Assembly (NCBI GenBank): GCA_900751665.1
Contig: CAADSV010000002.1
Span: forward strand, 1 to 38,581
Length of the DNA stretch: 38,581 nt
From: an uncultured Collinsella sp.
GTDB taxonomy: Bacteria; Actinomycetota; Coriobacteriia; Coriobacteriales; Coriobacteriaceae
Direction of reading: 5' to 3'
This document shows, piece by piece, positions 1 to 6,704 of this stretch (positions are counted from its first letter, which is position 1; each line of letters starts with the position of its first letter). The notes beneath the pieces are model-generated. The model worked only from the letters and a program-made list of their open reading frames with translations. It searched no databases and was not told where the DNA came from. The translations under genes were made by a program, and so were the position numbers.

Positions 1-612
1 GTTTTGCCGCGTGGGTCGTCGCCGTGGCCGCCCCTCCCGGTGGGCGGCTCCCTGCCGATCGGCTCGCGTCCCGCCAAGCGCGGCCTGGGCGCCAAGTCGC
101 TCGACGACCTGCGTACCATTCCGTGGATCTTCAGCTGGAGCCAGGCACGCATTAACCTGGCCGCTTGGTACGGCCTGGGCACCGCCTGCGAGCAGCTTGG
201 TGACCTTGACCAGCTCAAGGCTGCCTACCAGGAGTGGCCGTTCTTCCGCACGTTCATCGACAACATCGAGATGTCGATTGCTAAGACCGATCAGCGCATT
301 GCCAAGATGTATCTACACCTGGGCGATCGCCGGGATCTGTCCGAGAAGGTCTTCACCGAGATGCAGCTCACGCGTAAGTGGGTCCTTGCCATCGTCGGTG
401 ACGAGTGGCCGCTGCAGCGTCGTCGCGTGCTCGGCTGCGCCGTTCGCGTGCGTAACCCCTATGTCGACGCCCTGTCCATCGCCCAGGTCCGCGCCCTTCG
501 TGAGGTGCGTATGAACCAGGACGAGATGGCCGAGGAGAAGAAGGCCGAATACATGAGCCTGATTCTTTCGACTGTGACCGGCGTCTCGGCAGGTCTGCAG
601 AACACGGGGTAA
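1..612 (+). CDS. ppc: Phosphoenolpyruvate carboxylase, C-terminal part (5' truncated)
   Basis: PEP carboxylase adds bicarbonate to phosphoenolpyruvate to make oxaloacetate, an anaplerotic step in the cytoplasm. The visible piece carries the family signature GSLPIGSRPAKR followed by the LRTIPWIFSWSQ block, and ends in the typical QNTG C-terminus, so the 3' end is complete. Only about the last 200 residues of a roughly 900-residue enzyme are present because the gene runs off the left edge. The first 45 bases translate to a Pro/Gly/Arg-rich string unlike the family and are probably low-quality contig-end sequence; the reliable part starts near base 46. The frame is open from base 1, and the TTG at base 4 should not be read as a start. 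Followed by a nested palindrome that includes a terminator-like stem. Confidence 0.9.
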   Translation, partial: VLPRGSSPWPPLPVGGSLPIGSRPAKRGLGAKSLDDLRTIPWIFSWSQARINLAAWYGLGTACEQLGDLDQLKAAYQEWPFFRTFIDNIEMSIAKTDQRIAKMYLHLGDRRDLSEKVFTEMQLTRKWVLAIVGDEWPLQRRRVLGCAVRVRNPYVDALSIAQVRALREVRMNQDEMAEEKKAEYMSLILSTVTGVSAGLQNTG

Positions 613-1076
613 TCGATAGCCCTGTGGCTCTCACCGGGGCCCGATGGGTTTCCCTCTGAATGCGTCCTCGCACTTGAAGCCCCCTTATCCTGCTCCTTCG
701 GAGCTGCGGATAAGGGGGCTTCGTGCTGCGGAATGCATTCAGAGGGAAACCCGTCGGGCCCCTTCGTCCTCGGTCTTCTGGGATTAAAGCTGAAGGGAAT
801 AAGGCGCGCTTCGCGCACTTTGGATTGGGTCTGTCCCGGCGGCGCGTTTGGCGCTTCGCGCCTCGCGTCTTATCGATCGGGATTGAGATGCATGGGGCGC
901 TCCTCGCCTTACGACTGTAGCGGCCGCGGTCCCGTTTGGGATCGTGGCCGTTTTGTTGTGGGTCAAATATGAACGTTGTGTTAATGAGTCGGTGGACGGT
1001 GGTGTTTTTCGGTGAGCGGCGTATCCTTCCAACGGTTTATCTAGTGTGTCAGTTGAAAGGAAGAGGGCGCTCGTCA
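613..1076. other. 464-bp intergenic region ppc-larA
   Basis: Holds the nested palindrome at 636-762, then a stretch (about 780-960) of short GC-rich hairpins such as GGCGC-TTC-GCGCC. Close to the palindrome, at 766-777, GTCCTCGGTCTT resembles its left linker. The larA leader follows with an AG-rich ribosome binding site (GAAAGGAAGAGG, about 1055-1066). An ATGAACGTTGTG at about 969-980 shares only the core of the uronate operator and is not counted as a site. No RNA gene or ORF of its own was recognised. Confidence 0.5.
636..762. repeat. Nested palindrome with terminator-like core, element 1
   Basis: Outer arms 636-663 and 735-762 are 28 bp and complementary with one mismatch. Inner arms 676-690 (GAAGCCCCCTTATCC) and 708-722 are a perfect 15-bp stem closed by a GCTCC-TTCG-GAGC tip. 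Between outer and inner stems lie two unpaired 12-nt linkers, GTCCTCGCACTT (664-675) and GTGCTGCGGAAT (723-734), closely similar to those in the element at 3157-3281. The core may terminate ppc transcription, although no strong T-tract follows it. Confidence 0.85.
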
Positions 1077-2354
1077 TTGTTTGAATGTGAACTGCCGTTT
1101 GACCACAAGACGTTGCATCTGGAGCTCGAGGATAAGAACTTCGCGGGTGTGATGGAAGGTCATCAAAACGAGTTTAAGACTACAAAATCGCAGGAAGAGC
1201 TGGTAGAGGAGTCGCTTGCCAACCCTTATGGTTCGCCTTCGCTCGAGGAGCTTTGTGCTGGCAAGAAGGATATCGTCATTATTAGCTCCGATCATACGCG
1301 CCCCGTTCCCTCGCGTGTGACGATGCCTATTCTGCTGCATCACATCCATTCCGCTGCGCCCGAGGCTCGCGTGCGCATTCTGGTTGCTACGGGTATGCAT
1401 CGTCCGTCGACGCACGAGGAGCTCGTCAACAAGTATGGCGAGGAGATCGTTGCCAACGAGGAAATCGTTATGCATGTCGCGACTGACGACAGCATGATGA
1501 AAAAGATCGGCACCCTGCCTTCTGGTGGCGAGTGCATCATCAACAAGATTGCTGCCGATTGCGATCTGCTGCTTGCCGAGGGCTTTATTGAGCCGCACTT
1601 CTTTGCTGGTTTCTCCGGTAGCCGCAAGTCCGTCCTGCCCGGCATTGCCAGCTACAAGACCATCATGTACAACCACAACGGTCAGTTTGTGAACGATTCC
1701 CACTCGCGTGCCGGCAACCTGTGCCACAACCACGTGAGCGAGGACATGTTCGCCGCTGCCGAGATGGCTCACCTTGCCTTTGTGCTGAACGTGGTGCTCA
1801 ACGGCAAGCACGAGGTCATCGGCTCCTTTGCCGGCGATATCCACAAGGCGCACGAGGCCGGCTGCGAGTTCGTGAAGAGCCTTGCCGGCGTTGAGCCCGT
1901 CGAATGCGAGATCGCCATCACCACCAACGGCGGCTACCCGCTCGACCAGAACATCTACCAGGCCGTGAAGGGCATGTGCTCTGCCGAGGCCACGCTTCCC
2001 GAGGGCGGTGTGATCATCGACGTTGCCGGTTGCGCCGACGGTCACGGTGGCGAGGGCTTCTATCACAACATCGCCGACAACGATCCGGCAGAGTTTGAGC
2101 GCGCCTGCATCGACCGTCCTAAGGACGAGACCCTGCCCGACCAGTGGACGAGCCAGATTTTTGCCCGCATCCTGGCGCATCACCCCGTGATCATGGTCAC
2201 CGACCTGTGCGATCACCAGATGCTCAAGGATATGCACATGACGCCGGTCAACACTATCGAGGAGGCGCTCAAGCTCGCCTTTGAGATGAAGGGTGCCGAT
2301 GCCAAGGTGGCCGTCATTCCCGATGGCCTGGGCGTTGTCGTCGCTCAGCACTAG
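1077..2354 (+). CDS. larA: Nickel-dependent lactate racemase LarA
   Basis: LarA interconverts D- and L-lactate in the cytoplasm using the nickel-pincer nucleotide (NPN) cofactor covalently held by a lysine. The TTG at 1077 is chosen as start: it is preceded by GAAAGGAAGAGG and gives 425 aa, almost exactly the length of the Lactobacillus plantarum enzyme. With this start the known functional residues fall at the same numbers as in that enzyme: Asp72 and Arg75 in SSDHTRPVPSR, His108 in TGMHRPS, His174 in EPHFFAGFSG, the cofactor-binding Lys184 in SRKSVLPG, and His200 in MYNHNG. The frame is open further upstream (to 936), but that extension has no family resemblance. larD follows 49 bp later; cofactor genes larB and larC lie nearby on the opposite strand; larE is not in the window. 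Confidence 0.95.
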   Translation: MFECELPFDHKTLHLELEDKNFAGVMEGHQNEFKTTKSQEELVEESLANPYGSPSLEELCAGKKDIVIISSDHTRPVPSRVTMPILLHHIHSAAPEARVRILVATGMHRPSTHEELVNKYGEEIVANEEIVMHVATDDSMMKKIGTLPSGGECIINKIAADCDLLLAEGFIEPHFFAGFSGSRKSVLPGIASYKTIMYNHNGQFVNDSHSRAGNLCHNHVSEDMFAAAEMAHLAFVLNVVLNGKHEVIGSFAGDIHKAHEAGCEFVKSLAGVEPVECEIAITTNGGYPLDQNIYQAVKGMCSAEATLPEGGVIIDVAGCADGHGGEGFYHNIADNDPAEFERACIDRPKDETLPDQWTSQIFARILAHHPVIMVTDLCDHQMLKDMHMTPVNTIEEALKLAFEMKGADAKVAVIPDGLGVVVAQH

Positions 2355-2363
2355 TATGCGGTC

Positions 2364-2378
2364 TAAACGAATCGTTTA
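2364..2378. promoter_or_regulatory. 15-bp palindrome between larA and larD
   Basis: TAAACGA-A-TCGTTTA is a perfect inverted repeat with 7-bp arms, lying 10 bp after the larA stop and 26 bp before the larD start. It is too short and AT-rich, and lacks a T-tract, to be a convincing terminator. It could be an operator or a processing site; its function is unknown. Confidence 0.45.
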
Positions 2379-2403
2379 TAACCGACAAGAAAGATAAGGT
2401 TTT

Positions 2404-3135
2404 ATGCTTACCAAACTCCTCTGCGAATTCGGCGCAACTGCCCTCATGATCATCTTTGGCGTGGGCGTGCACTGCGATACGGTGCTCAAGGGCACCAAGT
2501 ATCAGGGCTCCGGCCACATGTTTGCCATCACCACCTGGTCTTTTGGCATCTCGGTCGCTCTGTTTATCTTTGGCGGCGCCGTGTGCATGAACCCCGCCAT
2601 GGTGCTTGCCCAGTGCATCGTAGGCCTGGTGCCGTGGAGCAGCTGCATTCCCTTCATGATTGCCGATATGCTCGGCGGCTTTGCGGGTGCCGTGATCGCG
2701 TGGTTGATGTATGCCGATGAGTTCAAGGCTTCCGATGGTGTCGTCGACCCCATTGCCCAGCGCAACATCTTCTCGACCAACCCCACCACCGAGGGCACCA
2801 ACTATGCCCGTAATTTCTTCTGCGAGGCTATCTGCACCTTTGTGTTCATCAGCGCCATCCTTGCTGCTGCTAACCGTGCTGGCGAGAATGTCCTGATGCT
2901 CGCCATCTGCGTCGGCCTGATCGTTTGGGCCGTTGGCATGGGCATGGGCGGCATCACCGGCTTCGCCATGAACCAGGCCCGTGACCTTGGTCCTCGCATG
3001 GCCTATCAGGTGCTGCCGATCAAGAACAAGGCTGACAACAACTGGAAGTACGGCCTGCTTGTTCCTGGTATCGCTCCGTTTGTCGGTGCTATTGTGGCCG
3101 CGCTGTTTGTGCATGGTTTCTTGGGCATGTTCTAG
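2404..3135 (+). CDS. larD: MIP-family channel, probable lactate facilitator LarD
   Basis: A 243-residue aquaporin/glycerol-facilitator family membrane protein with about six hydrophobic segments. Its position directly after larA matches larD, whose product lets lactic acid cross the membrane. The first pore motif is a normal Asn-Pro-Ala at residues 63-65 (VCMNPAMVL). The second, usually NPARD, reads Asn190-Gln-Ala-Arg-Asp (FAMNQARDLGPRM), so the proline is replaced while the GPR that follows, typical of glycerol-type channels, is kept. The ATG at 2404 follows AAGAAAGATAAGG. Likely co-transcribed with larA. A glycerol or other small-solute channel cannot be excluded from sequence alone. Confidence 0.85.
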   Translation: MLTKLLCEFGATALMIIFGVGVHCDTVLKGTKYQGSGHMFAITTWSFGISVALFIFGGAVCMNPAMVLAQCIVGLVPWSSCIPFMIADMLGGFAGAVIAWLMYADEFKASDGVVDPIAQRNIFSTNPTTEGTNYARNFFCEAICTFVFISAILAAANRAGENVLMLAICVGLIVWAVGMGMGGITGFAMNQARDLGPRMAYQVLPIKNKADNNWKYGLLVPGIAPFVGAIVAALFVHGFLGMF

Positions 3136-3437
3136 TCTGAGGCTACATAGTTGTCCGCTGTCCGCATGGGGTAACTTCCCAGCGCGTCCTCGGACATGCA
3201 AAAAGGCTCGCTGCGCACTTCGTGCGGCGAGCCTTTTTGCGTCCTGCGGAGTGCGCTGGGAAGTTACCCCATGCGGACAGCTGCGGGGTCTTTGTTGCGT
3301 TCGTACAAGCAACCCAACATATATATCTGAATTTGGATGGGAGGGGCTTGTTGCTGGTAGGGGCGTTGGGTAGCTGTTGACACTTTGGGATGGATTGTGC
3401 TTTGGGTTGGGGCGGGGCTTTGAGATGAGGGGTTTAC
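3136..3437. other. 302-bp convergent intergenic region larD/tetR
   Basis: Contains the nested palindrome (3157-3281). The remaining 3282-3437 is strongly G/T-rich on the + strand (runs such as GGGTTGGGGCGGGGC) and shows no ORF, RNA gene or clear site. Confidence 0.5.
3157..3281. repeat. Nested palindrome with terminator core, element 2
   Basis: Outer arms 3157-3185 and 3253-3281 are 29 bp and perfectly complementary. The inner stem pairs GCAAAAAGGCTCGC (3198-3211) with 3227-3240 perfectly, and a small CGCAC-TT-CGTGCG tip closes it; because both arms carry A5/T5 it can terminate in either direction between larD (+) and tetR (-). The two 12-nt linkers, GTCCTCGGACAT (3186-3197) and GTCCTGCGGAGT (3241-3252), match those of element 1 in length and most bases, whereas the outer arms are unrelated in sequence. 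Confidence 0.9.
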
Positions 3438-3977
3438 TTAGTTGAAGAGAGGCTTAATAGCTGATAGGTAGTCTTTGGCTACTTCGGCCTTATCTGCTTG
3501 GAAGTTGTGCCAGGCCCACCATTGGACCATTCCTACGAAGCTTGAGGCTATGTGGTGTAGTAAGAAGGTGCGGTCCATGGTGCCGGCGGGGCCGTTTGGG
3601 TCGGTAGGGACGGTTTCGGCTGCTCGGGCCATGATGGTCTTGCGGAGGCTGTCGGCGAAGATGCGTGAGCCGGCGCCGGCTACGAGGGCTCGGACGCCCT
3701 GGCGGCGCTCCCAGAGGTTGTTGAGGATATGCTCGACCTGCACGAGTGGGTCGTCGAGTGGTGTGCCATCGTCGTCGAGAGCGTGGGTGCAGATGTCGCT
3801 CACGAGCTCGGACAGTAGGTCGTCTTTGCTCTTAAAGAGGCCGTAGAATGTCGCGCGGCCTACGTGGGCGCGAGCGATGATGTCGCCGACAGTGATCTTG
3901 CCGTAGTCCTCCTCGCGAAGGAGCTCGGAAAACGCCGTGACAATAGCGGCGCGGCTTTTTTCTTTGCGGGCATCCAT
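3438..3977 (-). CDS. TetR/AcrR-family regulator, last gene of the lar cofactor operon
   Basis: A 179-residue TetR-type regulator. The N-terminus holds the helix-turn-helix (about residues 20-45, KITVGDIIARAHVGRATFYG, followed by LFKSKDDLL); the rest is a helical ligand domain without strong identity. The ATG at 3977 is chosen: it lies two bases after the larC stop, has only a weak ribosome site and so is probably translationally coupled to larC. The same frame stays open to 4190, but that extension is an Arg-rich shadow of larC. Being cotranscribed with larB-larC, it is a good candidate for the factor binding the 12-bp inverted repeat in front of larB, and perhaps for control of larA-larD. 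Ligand unknown. Confidence 0.85.
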   Translation of the reverse strand: MDARKEKSRAAIVTAFSELLREEDYGKITVGDIIARAHVGRATFYGLFKSKDDLLSELVSDICTHALDDDGTPLDDPLVQVEHILNNLWERRQGVRALVAGAGSRIFADSLRKTIMARAAETVPTDPNGPAGTMDRTFLLHHIASSFVGMVQWWAWHNFQADKAEVAKDYLSAIKPLFN

Positions 3978-3979
3978 GG

Positions 3980-4903
3980 TTATGCATCCACTTGAACAAG
4001 CAGGCAACGGAGCGTGCCGGAGCAACCCTCGTAGGGACGCTTGCCGGCGCCGTAGCCGACGGCTTCGATGCGGTAGCGTGCCGGCAGGTGCTCGGACGTG
4101 CGCAGCGCGGCGACGATGGCGGCGCCCGTGGGCGTCACGAGCTCGCCGGCGACCGGTACGGGCGTGAGGGCGATATTGCCCGCCTGGCATAGGTTGACAA
4201 CGGCGGGGACGGGAATGGGCATGAGGCCGTGGGCGCAGCGGATGGTGCCGTGGCCCTCGGAAAGCGACTCGACAACGATGTCCTCAATACCCAGGTCATC
4301 GAGGCAGATGGCGACAGAGCAGACGTCGACGATGGAGTCGACGGCGCCCACCTCGTGGAACATGACGGTTTCGGGCGTTTTGCCGTGGGCCTTGGCCTCG
4401 GCGGCGGCAAGTGCGGTAAAGATGGCGAGCGCACGACGCTTGGCGCCATCGCTTAGCTGTGAGCCGTCGATGATGGCGGTGACGTCCGCCAAAGAACGGT
4501 GGTGATGGTGGTGGGCGTGATGGTGACCCTCGTGACCATGGCCGTGGGCCTCATGGTCATGGTCGTGTGTGTGCTCGTGTTCGTGCTCGCCATGGCCATG
4601 ATGGTGGTGCTCATGCTCATGCTCATGCATATGCTCGACAGCTGCTTCGTTGCCGTAGAGCCAGGCCATATCGTGATCATGGTTCTCGAGGCCCTCTGCA
4701 AGCTGGACGTCGAAATCGCAGGCGTCGATGCCATGCTTGTTTACGCGCGTTACAGCGATCGAAAAGCCGTCGACCGGCAGCGTGGCGAGCTGTTCGCGCA
4801 GGTGCTCCTCGCTGGCGCCCAGGTCGAGCAGGGCCGCGACGGTCATATCGCCGCTGATGCCCGAAGTGCCGTCGATGATAAGCGTGTGCTGATGGTTGGA
4901 CAT
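3980..4903 (-). CDS. larC: LarC nickel-insertion protein, first domain only, with His-rich insert
   Basis: LarC inserts nickel into the pincer nucleotide of lactate racemase, a CTP-dependent cyclometallation. This 307-residue protein has the N-terminal signature DGTSGISGDM (residues 11-20) and the conserved blocks HEVGAVDSIVD and GELVTPTGAAI of the LarC1 domain. Residues 91-135 are an insert with 26 histidines mixed with Glu, Asp and Gly, fitting nickel binding or storage. The protein stops just after the GYGAGKR block, where normal LarC (about 400 residues) continues into the LarC2 domain with its NIDDM-type motif; only tetR follows. In L. plantarum LarC2 is joined by ribosomal frameshifting, but no LarC2 sequence is present downstream in any frame. 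Start ATG at 4903 follows GGAGC. larB is 10 bp upstream. Confidence 0.9.
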   Translation of the reverse strand: MSNHQHTLIIDGTSGISGDMTVAALLDLGASEEHLREQLATLPVDGFSIAVTRVNKHGIDACDFDVQLAEGLENHDHDMAWLYGNEAAVEHMHEHEHEHHHHGHGEHEHEHTHDHDHEAHGHGHEGHHHAHHHHHRSLADVTAIIDGSQLSDGAKRRALAIFTALAAAEAKAHGKTPETVMFHEVGAVDSIVDVCSVAICLDDLGIEDIVVESLSEGHGTIRCAHGLMPIPVPAVVNLCQAGNIALTPVPVAGELVTPTGAAIVAALRTSEHLPARYRIEAVGYGAGKRPYEGCSGTLRCLLVQVDA

Positions 4904-4913
4904 GGAATGCTCC

Positions 4914-5696
4914 TTAACGGGCGCAGGATGTGCCGGCGCTCAGATGATTGATAAGACTTGCCTGGTAGGCGGCACCAAAGCCGTTATCGATATTGACGAC
5001 CGATACGCCGCTGGCGCAGGAGTTGAGCATGGCGAGCAGCGCGGCTACGCCTCCAAAATTTGCGCCGTAGCCCACGCTGGTGGGAACGGCGATGACCGGA
5101 CAGCTCACCAGACCGCCGATAACGCTCGCCAGGGCGCCTTCCATGCCGGCGATGGCGATGACCACCTGCGCCTGGGCAAGTTCCTCGGCATGCGCGAGCA
5201 GGCGGTGCAGGCCTGCGACACCTACGTCGTAGAGGCGGTCGACCTCGTTGCCATAGAATTCGGCCGTCAACGCGGCTTCCTCGGCGACGGGCAGGTCGCT
5301 CGTACCGGCGCAGGCGACAACGATGCGTCCGTTGCCGGTAGGGGAGGGCTTGCCGCCCACGAGGGCGAGCTGTGCGTCTGGGACATATCCCAGGTCGATG
5401 CCGTTGCCGAGGAGCTTCGAGGCGCGGGCTGCCTTTTCGGCGTCCAGGCGCGTGACCAGGATGCGCACCTGGCCGGCATTGAGTAATGCTTTGATAATGG
5501 CGGCAATCTGCTCGGCGGTTTTACCGGCGCCGTAGACAACCTCGCCGGCTCCCTGGCGCACCCCGCGTGAAAGATCGAGCTGCGCAAAACCCAGATTGGC
5601 GGTTGGCGCCGTCTGGATGCGCGTGAGGGCGACTGCCGGGGTGACTGTTCCGTCGGCAACATCGCTCAGCAATTGCTCAAGATCTCGCTTATCCAT
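4914..5696 (-). CDS. larB: LarB, pyridinium-3,5-biscarboxylic acid mononucleotide synthase
   Basis: LarB carboxylates the pyridinium ring of nicotinic acid adenine dinucleotide and hydrolyses it, the first step of nickel-pincer cofactor synthesis. The C-terminal half resembles AIR carboxylase (PurE): ACAGTSDLPVAEEA, then SVGYGANFGGVAALLAMLNS and VVNIDNGFGAAY. The ATG at 5696 is preferred over the upstream in-frame codon because it is preceded by GAAGGGAAC at good spacing; this gives 260 aa, near the usual 246-260. First gene of larB-larC-tetR. Its promoter appears to overlap the inverted repeat at 5738-5775. Confidence 0.92.
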   Translation of the reverse strand: MDKRDLEQLLSDVADGTVTPAVALTRIQTAPTANLGFAQLDLSRGVRQGAGEVVYGAGKTAEQIAAIIKALLNAGQVRILVTRLDAEKAARASKLLGNGIDLGYVPDAQLALVGGKPSPTGNGRIVVACAGTSDLPVAEEAALTAEFYGNEVDRLYDVGVAGLHRLLAHAEELAQAQVVIAIAGMEGALASVIGGLVSCPVIAVPTSVGYGANFGGVAALLAMLNSCASGVSVVNIDNGFGAAYQASLINHLSAGTSCAR

Positions 5697-5719
5697 ATAT
5701 GTTCCCTTCGACGGTGCAA

Positions 5720-5775
5720 AGTCTAGCACGAGAAGGGTAGTTTCCGAACATTAGAACAAAATCGTTCGGAAACTA
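5720..5775 (-). promoter_or_regulatory. larB promoter with 12-bp inverted-repeat operator
   Basis: The inverted repeat TAGTTTCCGAAC (5738-5749) / GTTCGGAAACTA (5764-5775) is perfect with a 14-bp spacer. On the - strand a -35-like TTCGGA (5748-5743) and a -10-like TAGACT (5725-5720) are 17 bp apart, so one arm of the repeat covers the -35 box. No T-tract follows, so it is not a standard terminator for serB. It fits a binding site for the cotranscribed TetR regulator; that pairing is inference. Confidence 0.6.
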
Positions 5776-5812
5776 GACATAGAGGAATTGATTCTGTTGT
5801 TAGACGGATTGA

Positions 5813-6448
5813 CTAGTCGCGCAGGATGATGTCCATGGCGAGCATCAGATTGCGCTCGTCGATGGCAAACGGGGCGGCCTCGCGCGTCTTGGGCTTGGCG
5901 CAAAACGCGATGCCCGTGCCCGCGGCCTGAATCATGGGGATGTCGTTGGCGCCGTCGCCGATCGCGACGGTGTGGGCCATATCGACGCCGCACTCAACTG
6001 CCCAATCCAGCAGCTGGATGAGCTTGGATTCCTTGGTCACGATGTCGGCAGCCAACTTACCGGTGAGCTTGCCGTCTACGACCTCCAGGCGGTTCGCTAG
6101 ACAAAAATCGATGCCCGCAGCGGCCACGATCTTATCGGCGACCTCGTGGAAGCCGCCGCTTACCACGCCGACCTTCCAGCCCTTGCTGTGCGCCGAGCGC
6201 ACAAGCTCCAGCGCGCCGGGGGTAAACGTCACGCGCGCAAAGGTGCGCTCGAACACGCTCTCGTCCAGGCCGGCAAGCAGCCCCACGCGCTCCTCGAGCG
6301 CCTGCTTAAAGTCAAGCTCGCCGCGCATGGCGCGCTCGGTGATCTGCGCTACCTGCTTGCCCACGCCGGCCTCCTCGCCCAACAGGTCGATGACCTCCTG
6401 GTTGATGAGCGTAGAGTCGATATCCATAACGATGAGGCGTGCAGTCAT
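5813..6448 (-). CDS. serB: Phosphoserine phosphatase SerB
   Basis: Removes phosphate from O-phosphoserine in the last step of serine synthesis. HAD-family motifs are visible: motif I DIDST with nucleophile Asp9 and Asp11, motif II VVSGGFHEV, and motif III/IV GDGANDIPMI. The ATG at 6448 gives 211 aa and is preceded by GGAAAGG; an in-frame ATG at 6493 lacks family sequence. Divergent from aspS. The 116-bp gap to larB suggests larB has its own promoter. Confidence 0.92.
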   Translation of the reverse strand: MTARLIVMDIDSTLINQEVIDLLGEEAGVGKQVAQITERAMRGELDFKQALEERVGLLAGLDESVFERTFARVTFTPGALELVRSAHSKGWKVGVVSGGFHEVADKIVAAAGIDFCLANRLEVVDGKLTGKLAADIVTKESKLIQLLDWAVECGVDMAHTVAIGDGANDIPMIQAAGTGIAFCAKPKTREAAPFAIDERNLMLAMDIILRD

Positions 6449-6652
6449 GACGGGCCTTTCCAAGTGCTGTTTTATTGGGGCATATTGTCGCACGTGAATA
6501 GCGCGGGCGGGTGCCGCGGTGCGTCAATTGTTTCGTCTCCGTCAAGTCTTTGGGCAAGAGCTACTTTTTCGTGGTACATCGACGCGGGTGCGATAAGATA
6601 GAACGCCATGTCCGGCTGCGCGGTTTACGCAGGCTGGGCAAATCTGTACGAC

Positions 6653-6677
6653 GCCGCCCGGAACGACACGGGGCGGC
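6653..6677 (+). promoter_or_regulatory. Hairpin in the aspS leader
   Basis: GCCGCCC (6653-6659) pairs with GGGCGGC (6671-6677), with an outer CTGT/ACAG extension, just ahead of the strong ribosome site AAAGGAGG. It may modulate aspS translation. The features of a T-box (specifier loop, conserved TGGNACCGCG) were not found. Confidence 0.35.
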
Positions 6678-6704
6678 ACAGATCCATAAAGGAGGATCAC
6701 TGGT

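Noticed and set aside
969..980. ATGAACGTTGTG upstream of larA as a uronate operator
   Set aside because: Only the left half and core match; single copy, outside the pectin island.
636..3281. Nested palindromes as MITEs with target-site duplications
   Set aside because: No duplicated flanking bases seen at either element, and outer arms differ between copies, unlike transposon ends.
3438..4190. LarC-TetR fusion by frameshift, or a longer TetR protein
   Set aside because: The upstream 71 codons are an Arg-rich shadow of larC; the TetR domain starts at its own ATG at 3977 and nothing in it resembles LarC2.
6490..6704. T-box riboswitch before aspS
   Set aside because: No specifier stem or TGGNACCGCG antiterminator motif; GGGTGCCGCGGTG at about 6511 is only a superficial likeness and lies near the divergent serB promoter.
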